Part shown: piece after piece, positions 22,740 through 34,453 of the stretch
Numbering within the stretch: the stretch's first letter is position 1
Layout of the letters: every line of letters starts with the position of its first letter
NCBI GenBank assembly: GCA_003586115.2
Contig: QVOM02000034.1
Coordinates: 106,358,462 to 106,422,461 of the forward strand
Reading direction: 5' to 3'
From: Salvator merianae
Lineage: Eukaryota > Chordata > Lepidosauria > Squamata > Teiidae
Length of the DNA: 64,000 bases
Notes under the pieces: model-generated
Told to the model about the DNA's origin: nothing
Databases searched by the model: none
Seen by the model: the letters and a program-made list of their open reading frames with translations, nothing else
Position numbers and translations under genes: made by a program

Positions 22740-23084
22740 CATTCAGGATGATCATTCAGAATGATTTGCTGTGGTTGAGGCTGAATCTGGATGAGAGAGG
22801 AAGGGTGCTTTAAAAAAAGTGCCCACCCATTTAGGCCAAAGTTCCTGTCTGCTTCATCAAACGGTGTGAGAGTTTCCCTCACTCCCATTTATTGGATAAG
22901 GGAAGCTTGTTCCCCCTCCAGTGCATTAGATGTCAATTTGCATCCAATTCTGTGGGGGTATGTGGTAACCTCCCTCCCCACACGGTCAGCTGTAAAATGG
23001 AAGCAGATCTGAAGTCTGCCAGATGCTCTGCAGAGGAGAACAGCTGTGCTTCATATGTATATATGCATGTGTGGGGTTGAGAAC
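22740..23084. other. No gene recognised
   Basis: No feature beyond a short duplication of 'gatcattcag' near 22738-22757. Confidence 0.4.
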
Positions 23085-23260
23085 TTCATTTGATAGTTAT
23101 ATTTAAATGCATTGTATTTTATATTACATATTAATATATGATGACTGCATTTTGTTCTTGTATTTTCTTTGGTTATTGCTTTCAAGGCACTTTGAGCATG
23201 CAATGGAAAGGTGGTATACAAATAGACAAGTGATGATAATGATGATAACATCTGATCCAG
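23085..23260 (+). mobile_element. LINE 3' end with ATG-rich tail
   Basis: The block 'ggcactttgagcatgcaatggaaaggtggtatacaaat' followed by GATGATAATGATGATAA resembles the 3' end of CR1/L2-type LINEs ('ccgccttgag...aaaggcggtatataaat' plus a short tandem tail). Confidence 0.6.
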
Positions 23261-23736
23261 CTGAGGTGAGGAACAAGCTTCTGTTGCCTGTCAAATGGCA
23301 ATGAGGAAAACCCTTGACTCATTTGACTGACAGGGAGAAGACTTTCCCTCATCCTCTGTACCAAAGCTGGGGGACCTGCTTGGAAATGGAAGTTGGGGGG
23401 GGGGAGTTGAAACCCATGAGCATTCCCTGTCTTTGAAAACACTGTCTGAGTTCCTCAACCCGCTGTGCTGCTACAGTGTCTTAACCGATTATAGCAGAAT
23501 AAGGAAGGACAAGTGTGGCATCTGAGAGGATGCGGTGCTTTTTTTCCATTTTGAAAGTGCAATGAATGTGCACTGTGCCTGCCATGCAGACTCAGCCTAA
23601 GAAAGAGACTTTGCTATTAAAAACAAAGATAGAATGAAGTGGTCCATGGAAATGTTGCATACTGTGGGTATGAACAGATGACCCCCTCTTTTAAACACAT
23701 TGTACATCACTTATGCAGACAGTATATGGGCTTATG

Positions 23737-23763
23737 GGAAGGGAAGGGAAGGGAAGGGAAAAG
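23737..23763. repeat. (GGGAA)n microsatellite
   Basis: About five GGGAA pentamers. Confidence 0.9.
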
Positions 23764-24490
23764 CGAGACATATTTTGGATTTGTCCCATTCTTTTTACAA
23801 GGCCATTCCCATGACTAGGTAGAATCATGTGGTTGCCTCAGATAGCAGAATCCAAGGAATGTGGAAAATATGTTTGTGGCATTTTCTCCCTCAGTCAGGC
23901 TGATTTGGAAATGGTGCATCTTGACTTAATGAAAGAGAATACTACTTGCTGTTCTGCCTCAGAAGATTTGGGTCTGACCTTGATTGGTTGATATTAATGA
24001 GTTTTCATAACTTTCCCCCCTGCCAGCATAAGGGAGGGGTCAGTCAATGAGCTGAACTCTTCATTCTTGTGGACTTTGCTCTTTCAGGTGTTGAAATCAT
24101 CCTTTTCATTTCCAACGTTACCAGATCAGATTGTTTGGACTTCTTTCTTGTTTCAGTCAGTAAAAGTTCCCTGAGATATAGAATGCTAATTTCCCTCAGA
24201 CTATTAAACCACAACCATTTGATCAGGACTAGTTTCCATTCAATTGTCAATAACTGACTGGCTACTGAAGTAGTATATTTGTACATTCACATTATCCCTG
24301 ATCAGAATGAAAGGGAGCCTCAAAACTCAGTTGCAATTGAACCAAACCTCATTTAGTTTGATTTGTTCTAGAACCAGATTGAACAAGCCTGGCTGGTTCT
24401 AATTGAAACTAAAACTGTTGACAAAGTTTGAACTTAAAAAAAGACATTAAGGCCCCTGAACTGTTTTGCCTCCATTTCCCCCCTTTTTAA
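23764..24490. other. No gene recognised
   Basis: AT-rich. From about 24300, repeated 'ttgaaccaaac' and 'gtttgaactt' motifs suggest the outer part of the palindromic element centred at 24540. Confidence 0.4.
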
Positions 24491-24590
24491 GCCTAGTTTT
24501 GCACAATTGTGCAAATCTGCAGCTTTGCACGTTCCTTGCCCACTCCAAACTTGTGAAGCTGCAGATCTACATAATTGTGCAAAATTAGCC
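24491..24590. repeat. Imperfect inverted repeat
   Basis: The arms 24491-24530 and 24551-24590 match at about 32 of 40 positions, around 'ttgcacaattgtgcaaatctgcagctt'. A 20-nt spacer separates them. T12 and A8 runs follow the right arm. It is probably the core of a foldback or MITE-like element whose outer parts (24300-24800) are too degraded to delimit. Confidence 0.7.
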
Positions 24591-25365
24591 TTTTTTTTTT
24601 TTTAAAAAAAAGGAAAGGTGGAAGCCAAATACATTGAAAAAAAAGACCAAATGGGAGTCAATGTAGAACTATCTGAATCAAACTATTTTGTATGACTTGG
24701 TTCAGCTGATGGTTCATTTTGAATTGAATCAGCCTATTTTGAACATGGGAGAGTGAGTTTGAACTGAAGTGGGTCAAACTGAACAGTTCTAAATCAAATG
24801 AAATTTGCACATCTCCATCAAAACCTGTCCCTCCAAATGTTTACTTACAGCAACATGGATTTTTCTTTCAATTGATCTCCACTGATGATCATGCTAATGT
24901 GCTTCTTAAGCTTCATATTATGGCAAACAAATATCTTACTGTGTCACTTTCTCCTCTTTTGACATGGGATGTTGGGATATTTATCAGGTGACAGCATCAT
25001 CATGTCATATGCTGTTCACCTACTCATTTAATTTTTTTGGCTGCCCCTTCTGAAACTGGTAGCATTCACAAGAAAATATTGTGACACAAGTAAATTATTC
25101 TCTGGCATGACAGGGAAAAATAGAGTATGGAAGCTGTTGAATTTAGTGATACTTCCATTCTTGTTAATTGCTGCCCAAGTTGCACAAGCTGCAAAATCAG
25201 CTAATGTGCCAAGTTTTTTTTTTGTTTTTGTTTGTTTTTTAAGGGAGGGAAATGCTTCCCCTTAGCACTTAAAAGTTTCTACAGGAAAGTTGTGCAGAAG
25301 TCCTATACTGCTTAGATGGCCTTTGTTTACAAAGGTTTTTTCTTCCTTTAGAAACAATTAAATCT

Positions 25366-25568
25366 AAGGGCCCAGACACACCTAAGTTTTAATCCAGCTT
25401 CAGTCCACTTTCAGACTAAGAGACCACATCAGAGAGTAATAAAATGTTTTCTTTCACCATTAGATAAGTCAGAAAATCCAACTTTGGATTAGATAATGTG
25501 GAAAGAAAATGATTAGTCAATCCAAAAATGGACTGAAGCTGGATTAAAACAGGTGTGACTGGGTCCTT
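25366..25568. mobile_element. Family D MITE
   Basis: The left end GGGCCCAGACACACCTAAG and the right end CAGGTGTGACTGGGTCC form an inverted repeat extending through 'ttttaatccagcttcagtcca'. AATCT occurs just outside both ends if AA/TT are counted in the element, a possible 5-bp duplication. No coding frame. Confidence 0.85.
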
Positions 25569-27054
25569 AATCTCTGGGATTCATCTTTGAGGTTCTATCT
25601 TGTGTACTCAGTGCAGTCTTACACTTGGAAGCAGTTTTAGTTTCCCTGGAGGCAGAGCGTCACAAATTAAGATCAACTCCTGACTGAAATCGAGGTTGCA
25701 ACTATATTTTTCTCAGAGTTTTCTATGGTGCAACTGAGAGTCATGCCCAGAATGTGGCATTCAAACAATCCTCCCACCCCATACTATCATGAAACTCTGG
25801 ATGCTGTCCCAAAGGTTGCCATCCTGATGGACAGTAGCACTTTTAAGGTACCCTGGTGCTTCAAATCAGTGCAAACTATCTGGGCTGTGTAGCACATGAA
25901 AGACACAGCAGGTAGTCATACTTGTCCATGAAACAACCATCCTTCTTCCCTCCCTCCCTCCCTCCTAGCATCTAATCATTTACCAAAGGTGTGGGATTCC
26001 AGCCTCATATTTGCAGGGAGTTATGGAAGAGAGAGCACAGTCCTGCCTTCAGTTTAGAACAAACACACACTTTTAAAAAGTTATACCGGAGAGGGGTCTG
26101 GCGAAATAGAAAATAAGGGACTGAAAAGAGGAACACACTTACTCAGTTTTTTGTTTGTTTGCTTGTTTATGCATGAACACTTTTGCACGGAGTGTAAAAC
26201 AGCCAAAGGTGAGGAGAGCTGCCAGAAGTTGACCAGATGTGAGCACCAATCATTTACAGTGGCAGAAAAGAGTTTTGGGTGTCGTGTTGTAAGGGGCAGA
26301 GCAACTCAGTGCCTGTTGGGCATGCTACTGCTTTAGATGTATCAGAAAAACAAATCACTAGAACTGCATTAACTATTTGCTTCTGTTTCTCCTGTCCCAG
26401 AGTATAAGCAGATTGCCTTTTAAAGTGGGAGATAAGGCCTGTGTGTAGCCAGGCTTCTCTTCATCTGTCTACAAAAAACCACAGAAACCTTTAAAGTGCA
26501 GCGCCTGCAGAAATGCCACAGTCATGCTACCATAAGTACTTGCAGTGTGCTATCATTGCAGAGTGAGATGAAGAACTGTCAGCAGTCCTTATCCCACTCT
26601 GCTTGCAGTGGCAACCCTGCCACCACTGCAGCTGTCCAAGGGGGCTTTTTCTGTGTCTGATGAACTTCCTGCCACTGACAAGATCACAGCTGAGGATCCC
26701 CTCACTTTGATCCTGATGGCATGTGTGAAAGGGCTGCTCCTACCTATCAAGATTGCTGCTGACAGGAAATCTCAATCTATTTTCTCGTGACAGAGCTGGC
26801 AAGAAGGCATATTCTCTGCCCTACTCACATCCCCCTCCCTTACCCAGCCGCCCCACTCCAGTAAATACCAACAAGGCCCCCAATGTTGTGCAGACAGCTC
26901 ACAGCCACATTAAGCGTATAGTACTATTTGTGTAGTGCTATCCTTAATGTGTAGGGAGAGGAGGCACTATGAGAGAGGTAGCACTCTTCTTCCTGTTGTG
27001 CATAAGTTGCCTTTCACAGCTTGACAGGGACATGGGAGAAGAATGAGTAGGAAA
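25569..27054. other. No gene recognised
   Basis: Unique DNA with a (TCCC)n tract at about 25946-25966. Short frames near 26608-26935 have no recognisable domain. Confidence 0.45.
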
Positions 27055-28266
27055 ATCTTCCTGGGGTTGCTGGATTGCAGCTGTTATACATTATTACTAG
27101 CCATGCTAGTTAAGAGTTTGAGAGTTGGGATTAAAAAGCTTCTGACATGTAGGGACTACTGTTCCCAGTAGTGCTGCCTTCCATAGCTGACAGATAGTGA
27201 CTCTGTCAATGCCCAAGTTGTGAAGATATCACTCCAGTTATTTTAGAACTGCATCAAGGGCAATAATAACTATTGATACAACTGTCACCTCCCTTTGCCA
27301 TAGATGCTTGATTTCAATTTGCAGGTCTTTATATCTGGTGACTTTTGCCAGCTGTTTTTCTACTATTGCCAGGTGCTGCCACATCTATCCATTCATGATT
27401 TTTCTCAACCACAGATATTTCAGTAGTACTATGTGCACAATGCTCATCTGGTTTTACTTAGAAGCTCACAGTATTTTAGCCTGTTAGTTTTCTATTACTT
27501 TTATGACCTTGTGGTTCCATTAGCTTTTACCTGATAGCAAATTATACTTCTTACTGATCACAGTTGCCACTTGATGATGCCTTTCTGAATGATTGGTTTG
27601 TACTATCTTCTTGCAGCTACAGATTATGGGTTATCCATGGTTTTCTAAGCCTTTTTGCACAAGTGGCACTTACTTTTATGTGATTTTTCAGCCTTGGTTT
27701 TAATGCTATATATGCAAAGTGTTGCTTCTGAATTGAAAATATAGGAGTTTCTGTATCTTCCTTCAGTGTCCTCTTTTTAAGCCACTGCCACATTTTTGCA
27801 TTGGTCTTCAGAAGGTTTTCTTTACTAGTTTCCTTTAACAGTTCTTCTTCACTGGCCTAGATATATTTGACTAATCCTCTTTTTTTCTTCCTCAACTGTC
27901 TGGCCAGCAATATTACCTGTCAGTCTTCATTTCAGGGGAAGTATAGATTGTCAACATTGCTACAGGGATGAAGGGTGTGGTTTATGTCCATTATTATTCC
28001 CATCTTCCAGTCCAATGCCTCTAGCTCTGCTTGCATCCAGTCTACAATTCCTCCAGTGTATCTGAGGGACTGGGGTAGTCCAGGTATTGACTGCTTTCAT
28101 GCCACCACTCAGTTTGGATAGAAGGATTTTTCTAACTCTTCAGGTGTATTCTTTGCTGACTCTAATTTTAACTTGAGTGTGCTTGATGTTATCTGCTTAG
28201 AAGACACCTAAGTACTTTTCTTTTCCTTATCGTGTGATGTTCTTTATGCCTTCCGGTTCCTTCAGT
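27055..28266 (-). mobile_element. R4/Dong-like LINE, ORF2 C-terminal part (degenerate)
   Basis: The minus-strand translation, with many stops and frame changes, gives in order KEKYLGVF, RVRKILLSKLSGGMKAVNTW, HPCSNVDNLYFP and later SAMEGSTTGNSSPYM-type sequence. These correspond to the 'YKYLG', 'RVRKVLKSKLNGGN..AINTWAVPV', 'H P..DVDRLYLPR' and 'LQKAALLGTARILR' blocks of the R4/Dong-like LINE ORF2 after the reverse transcriptase core. The more specific clade is an inference. The 5' part is missing, cut at the family F element beginning at 28267. It cannot be active. Confidence 0.78.
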
Positions 28267-28720
28267 GGCTGCTTCCAGACAGCGAGAGTTTGTTTGCATC
28301 TCATTATTGCCTCTCACTGTCCCTGTCAAATGGCTGAGCAGCCTTGAGGGGCAAGCATGGACACTTGTTCCTGTGATGGGATGCCGTGTACATCTGAGTA
28401 TTTTAATGTGAAATACCTGGAAGTGCAAGATTGTTGGCCACCTGTGTGTGCATGGTGGCCATTTCTGGACCTGCTTCAGCTCTGCACATGTATGATGGCC
28501 ATTTCCAAGCTGAAAATCATGGGAACAAGCATCCAGATGGGTAAGCCCATATCACTACTCAGGAAATATTCACAGTGGGAGTTGATTTATCCTGAATATC
28601 TACAATGTGGGCTTCCACCTCTTTTTTGCAGGGCTATGTTGAGATTGCCACAGATACATGTGGTAATCCCAACATATCCCCAAAATAATCTCAAATTTTA
28701 GACCCTGTCTGGATGAGGCT
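28267..28720 (+). mobile_element. Family F MITE
   Basis: The ends GGCTGCTTCCAGACAG and CCTGTCTGGATGAGGCT are inverted. AGT occurs on both sides (28264-28266 and 28721-28723). Colinear with the interrupted copy at 17.7 kb. The 114-codon plus-strand frame inside shows no domain and is not conserved as coding in the sister copy. Confidence 0.72.
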
Positions 28721-28723
28721 AGT

Positions 28724-29521
28724 ATTTATCATTTCCCCTTAATGATTATTATTTTAACAAATTGTTGCAGCATTGCCTAGCTGGTGAATGAATTGCTTTG
28801 ATTGTCATCATGCCTGAGTGAACAGAAAACAATCGTATGAGCTGCCTGCCTGCCCAGTAAAATTGCAAGTGAAATCATTCTCCAAAGATTACCAGTTCAG
28901 AGAAAGACTCACAGCCATTAAAAGCTGTACAGTATATTTAAATTATTTCTGATTAATCTTCAACAGCTATTGTTTTTGCATGAAGATCTTTAACCTTCTC
29001 TTATAACAGAAGTATCTATGATACACTGGGAATGGAGGGAATTTGGCACCTTTGTGACTCAGCAGTCATTATGTGGCAATACCTAGGCCAGCAATGGGAA
29101 ATGTAGGGTCCTCTATCTATTGCAGGATTATGGATCTCACCACTCCTAACTACCAGTTATATTAACCAGGGCTTATGGGAATTTCAAGCACGAGGGCTAT
29201 TCATGCTGCTAACCAAATTCAAGGTGCTTAGGACAATTTGCATAGCTCTGTACAGCTAGAGATTTGATTATCTGAAGAAGGACCTTCATTTACCCAGACC
29301 TGTGTACACAGAAAGTTCAATGAGACAGATCTTCCCAGTTCTACTGTAGTCATCTGAGTAATGTGATATGATGACTTGAGAAACAGCTTTCTTAGTGTTG
29401 GCAGTTCAGTTGAGGAATTCCTTTCCCTTGATAGCAACTCATAAGAGTTGTTGGTGCCTAAATACTTTGCAACCTATTTGCTGGACATTAGTGACAATGG
29501 CTGCTTGCTATACTAGTTTCA
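28724..29521. other. No gene recognised
   Basis: AT-rich. Sequence at about 29080-29200 weakly resembles the palindromic MITE fragment at 22.6 kb. Confidence 0.4.
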
Positions 29522-30011
29522 GGCCATTTTGCATCCCAGGGAATGCTCTGTTCTGGGATAGGCAACCTATTCCCCCTGGGAAGGGATGCCACTGGGCCAG
29601 GATAGGGCTGTCCATGCTCAGACAGCCCCCCCGGACCAGGCCTAAATGCCTGCTGTGAAGACTGGGTCCAGCCCTCAATGCCATTGCCCAGACTTCAAAG
29701 ACTGGGAACTGGCAGAGCCCTTTTGGGGGTATGCTGACTTCCGGTGCTTCTCCCAGTGGAGCTTCTTAGTGAATCACCGAAAAGTCCCCCCCCCCAATAT
29801 ATTCTCTAGTCCACTTGTAGACTTCATTGTTGAGGTCTACTGGTAGACTGGGATAAGGTGCCATTTTGGTAGCCCGTTCTGTTCTATTGCTTTCTCCAAT
29901 GTGGATCGAGTAATCTAGAAGGTGGGGCCTCTCTTGATTTGCACTAATGTGTAGAATGAAGAGGTACTAGACTTCTCCTTCAGCAGGGTACTGACTCATG
30001 TGGAAAGAGCC
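29522..30011. mobile_element. Family B MITE
   Basis: GGCCATTTTGCATCCCAGG at the left and CATGTGGAAAGAGCC at the right. Flanks are TCA and TTA, one mismatch apart. The interior 'cttgtagacttcattgttgaggtctac' is shared with the copy at 34.5 kb. Confidence 0.68.
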
Positions 30012-30590
30012 TTAGTTTTCTTGAACATTTGGACTCTGAATTATGTATTAAAGTTGTTTCACTGCAGGATTTGTCAGTGTTCATGGGTATTTTGCCTGAG
30101 ACTCTCAAAGCTTATTATACCCATTCATTGCTTGACAGACAGAACAAACCAGAGGTGATTCTGCCCACAGCAGGTGGTCAGAGTTCCAGATGTTTTACTA
30201 CATTCTTTATTTTGCACCATATTTTTTATGCACCCTGTTTAGAAATTGCTAATATAAGCACAAGAATGTTATATTTGTTTTAAAATAAGTAACTATATAG
30301 TAGAAAGATGCCAGTGTACTTAATTAATTGTACCCAATTAATCTGGAGGAAGGATAGGTTGCTTGGAAACTACACACTGCCATGTGAATCTGCACAAGTT
30401 TATTTCTGAACCATAATCTGGAATTCTGTGCATTTCAGTTTTTTAAATCATGAATTTCTAATCTCCAAAGGTCCCTGCATCAAATGCATTGTTCTCTGGA
30501 AGAACACCTAACCTCTTTGTGCAATCAAAAGATAAGGTAAGGATAATGAAACTTTTCAGTAATTTAATTATTTGACCAAGAGAAAGCTGA

Positions 30591-30633
<43 letters not shown>

Positions 30634-31312
30634 TTTATTTTATTTTATTTTATTTTATTTATATTTATTAAATGTATTGCATCTTGGAGTATACAGCATG
30701 TTTAGAAATAATACGATATAAGCATTAAGAACACAAACTGAACAAACTCAAAATGGTATAAAATAAAATAAAATAGTGTTAATAAAAATAACTTTCCTTA
30801 TTTCTTACAAAGTCCGTAACATAGATTAAATAATAATAGTAAAGAAAAAAAATTGAAAGATTGACTGCCAGGGAAACCAATGAAATGGGAGGTTTTCTTA
30901 AAAAACAAAATTATAGAGTTACCCTGTATATATTTCCATTTACATCTTCTAAAAACAATCTGGTCATTTGCTAATTAAATTACCCAAGTGCTTTACACCT
31001 TCCACTTAATTGAAATGTTAATGTTGGTATTTAGGTAGATTGATTAATTGCTTTCAGTTTTAAGTGAGAATAAAAGTTAAGGTGTGACCACACTTCTGAC
31101 AAAGACATACTGCTGAAGCCTAAATAGACAAATGTGTTGAAAGAAATGTTTCCAAGGAATGTTTCACAGGTTCACAGCTGAGGTTCTTAAATACTAAGCA
31201 GGCTAAATAATACTATGGTAAGGTTGTTCATGTATTTCAGTGGAGGACAAAACTTGATATGAGCAACAGGAAAAACGTGCAGCAGAGTTATTAGAAACAT
31301 AGGTCATAGAAC
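30012..31312. other. No gene recognised; A/T-rich
   Basis: Contains the CTTT/TTTTA microsatellite described separately, then AT-rich sequence (30666-31080) with AAT-rich runs that could be an old LINE tail. No exon was recognised. Confidence 0.4.
30591..30662. repeat. (CTTT)n-(TTTTA)n compound microsatellite
   Basis: About eleven CTTT units pass directly into about five TTTTA units. Confidence 0.97.
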
Positions 31313-31735
31313 TTTTTACACTTTCCACTGTGAAATGTTCTCAAGTGAACATTCCATGGTGGAACAGACTCTGCAGCTGCAACATCCTGGAAATGGACTT
31401 CCAGCACTTGCAGTGTGAATATTGATGGCCCTTGCCCTGACAGCAGCTAGGGAAACTTCTGGCCTCTGCTATGGTGACTGGGGATGCGGCGTGATTGTGT
31501 AGCTGCAGCCACACAGCGCCACTGTGCAGTGCTGCATTTGCACCCAGAAGAGGGTGTGAACCTGTGAACGTACCAGGAGCAGTCCTGGTACAGCTGTGGA
31601 ACATGATTTTGTGTTCCACAACTAGTAGTGGTTGGGAGCAGGTGCAGCCTGCTTCCAATTGTGCAGGTCTCTACGCAGTATGGATGCACTTCAGTAGGGA
31701 GCATTCAAATGCTCACTAGTGAAAACTGCAAAAAG
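31313..31735 (+). mobile_element. Family C MITE
   Basis: The left end 'ctttttacactttccac' and the right end 'gtgaaaactgcaaaaaggcccc' are inverted. Inside are 'cttccagcacttgcagtgtgaat', 'tggtgactggggatgcggc' and 'gctcactagtg', shared with the 39.1 and 44.9 kb copies. Left boundary approximate. Confidence 0.68.
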
Positions 31736-31927
31736 GCCCCATATCTTCACTGGTACAGTTGAGTGGTGCTGCAGGCCACCTCCTTGCAGCAGCCAGATCA
31801 CCATTACAAGAGCTCCTGTGGCATCTGGTCTGCTTGTGAGTCATCTCACAGTGTATCCACAAAATGCTGTGAGATGAATGAAGGGATCAAGACTTGCTGA
31901 GAATGTTTACTCCAGCCCTGACTCTAA

Positions 31928-33000
31928 GGCTGCGTTCCGACATGGCATTTAATCAGTTTACAGGCCATCTTCAGTTCCCGCTGTCCCGACATGATCTTGC
32001 CGTTCCGTAATTTTTATGGATTAAATTGGCGAAATCCGGATTACTTTGTCTTCGGATTTAATGAACTCTCAAGCTGTTCCAGATCGCTAGCGCGCTTTAC
32101 TTTGTGCTGTGGGCACGGGGAAAGCGATTATTTGAGAGGGACCATACTGTTTTGGGGGGCGTGCAGAGGGAGGGATCCCCATTTTGTGCCGTCCAATGAC
32201 AGACTTTGTGGGTGGGCAGGAAGCACATTAGTTTCCTCTGCCTCCATTATCCCCCCTTCCCTCGCTGCCAGGGGAAAAGAAATCGTCCTCCTTCTTCGCT
32301 AAGCTGCGGTCCTGCCAGGAAGAAATTAAAGGCTTTCTCCACTTCCGTCTGCTCTTTAAAGGAAAAAATAAACTGCGCCTGTTTGGAGTTTTGGCGTGGT
32401 CAACACACAGTTAAAAATAGTAGAGCCCCCCCACGTTCCCTCCCCACTTTTTCCCTTTGTTATGGACCTCTCCCGCTACTTTTAAATTGCGCAGTTGCGC
32501 TAAAGTGAATCAGCAGGATAGCAGAACTCCGCATTTCAAAAGCTTAGTTAAAGTGAAACAGCAGGATAGCAGAACTGCGCATTTCAAAAGCTTAGTTTTT
32601 TAAAGTTCATAGCTTTAAAGTGAACGTAGTTTTTAAGTTCTGCTTCGGTAGACAGAGGCTGCAGGGAGGAGCAAATGGCGAATGACTAGTAATGCTGCCA
32701 AGTTAATCCGTGTTCTGAGGCAGCAGTGGGGACATGCAGAGAGCGGAGCTGGACTTTCCCGCCCCTGTGACGTCAAGGTTTGAACGTTGGGACTGCAGCC
32801 AGTCGCTGACTGCATAGGGAGGAGAATTTGATGAGGGGTGGAGGCAGAAAGGGTACTGCCAAGCACGGGAAATATCAGTGTGGGAACGAGCAAGTACGAA
32901 TTGACTCCGTGTTAAATTGTAACTGTGGGAACGACCAGAAGACGAATTCACTGCGTGTACTCTTCTATACGGATTACATTGACGATGTCCGACCGCGACC
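31928..33000 (+). mobile_element. Harbinger-like DNA element (family H, copy 2)
   Basis: It starts GGCTGCGTTCCGACATGGC and ends GACGATGTCCGACCGCGACC, imperfect inverted termini. It is flanked by TAA on both sides (31925-31927 and 33001-33003), as expected of PIF/Harbinger insertions. It lacks about 500 bp found in the middle of copy 1, and has a local 48-bp tandem duplication of its own. CpG content is high compared with copy 1 and the flanks, so it is the younger copy. No transposase is encoded. Confidence 0.85.
32501..32596. repeat. 48-bp tandem duplication inside family H
   Basis: Two units, 32501-32548 and 32549-32596, differ at two positions. Copy 1 of the element does not show the duplication. 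Confidence 0.93.
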
Positions 33001-33003
33001 TAA

Positions 33004-34450
33004 GATGCCTTTTTCTTATGGGAATGAGTGATGGTCCCCAGTCACCTGGACATGGTGATCGATGGCTACAAGTCGCCCAAATGAGAGAAGGATGTCTCTG
33101 GCTGTGTAGTGGGGAAGTGGTCATAGACGTTAGGTTGTTGTTCATCTAGTTTAGTATTGTCTCTACCTGGGGTGGCAAATAGTTTGTGGGCAGGATTGTT
33201 CACATGCCAGTTTGTCTCTTTTCCTGCACATGAACATTATAGATAGAAAAAGGTAGATTACAAATGGAATGAGAACAAGTTCCACCATGTTTAAGGCAAG
33301 TCTGAGCTGCCTTTTTTTAATTTGGTATGTATGCAGACAACCAGTGACTGGCTAGTTCAACTCTCCCCACCTTGGTGCTCTCTAACTGCTTTGGATTACT
33401 GTGAGTTCCACATTGGGGAGACATTTCTTCTTCACTTTGTCAGAATGGGTATCACATGCCAGTATGGTATTTAGCAGCCACATGGGATGTATCAGGTAAG
33501 CAAAATACAAAACTGTTTGACACATTTTCAGCTTCAGGTAGATTAGAAAATTCTCTCTGTTCAGTACCCAATACTGAGCAAAGAAGTCCTGTACTTGAAA
33601 TAGAAAAATCTTGTGAGCACCTCTTTCATCACTGACAGAAAAAAAATACAAGTATAATTAATGGAATAGTGAACATTTGATGCCTGTAATCATTAAAACC
33701 AGTTGCCTGAAGGGGGTGCTTTGCTCAAAGATGAACCCAGTTCTACTAATGTGACTAACAGTACAAATTTCTGCTGCTCTTGAGCAACCATGCTGTTTGA
33801 ATATATATGCAGAGTGTATTGATCATGCCCATTTTTATTTAAGAAAGAACGTGCTGAGATCTTTTGTATATGAAGTCATGTGTGTTCTTGCTAGTCACTG
33901 AGTGATCATTACTGCATATTATCTGCATCTGAGTTTGGCCTCTTTTTGAAAAGGGAGGAGATTTGGGTCCTAACAAATGCAGAATGACAGCCAAGATACC
34001 ATAAATGAATAGAAAATGTATGTAAACATGGCAGATAGAAATGGATTTGCAATAAATATCAAAGCACAAAAGACGTGGCTGGTTTGTAAGTATACCTGTA
34101 CTGGAAAAGATGTATGAATATTTTGAACTACATTCATTAAATAGTGGGGGAAAGTCCCCCTTCATTTGTCCCTTCTGAGTTGTTTCAGATTTTTGATGAT
34201 TGGCTCACAGAGGAGGGGAAGTAGTTATGCATTTCTATTTCCTGAGCACTTCCATTTGTGTCTCAATTTACTGATTTTATTATGGCCTTGACAACCCAAA
34301 TTATAGTATTCTTAGCACATCTAAAATCTACAGTGCTTTTTTTTCCCCCAATGGGGCTAAAGTTCACTTAAATTGATTTTGTAGCAGCTCAAATTCTATT
34401 GGCATTTTTGTCTTTAAAAAATCATGCACAATAAAAAACTTCAGACGAAC
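33004..34450. other. No gene recognised
   Basis: Unique AT-rich DNA. Minus-strand frames at 33382-33651 and 33839-34165 have no recognisable domain. Confidence 0.45.
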
Positions 34451-34453
34451 TAT

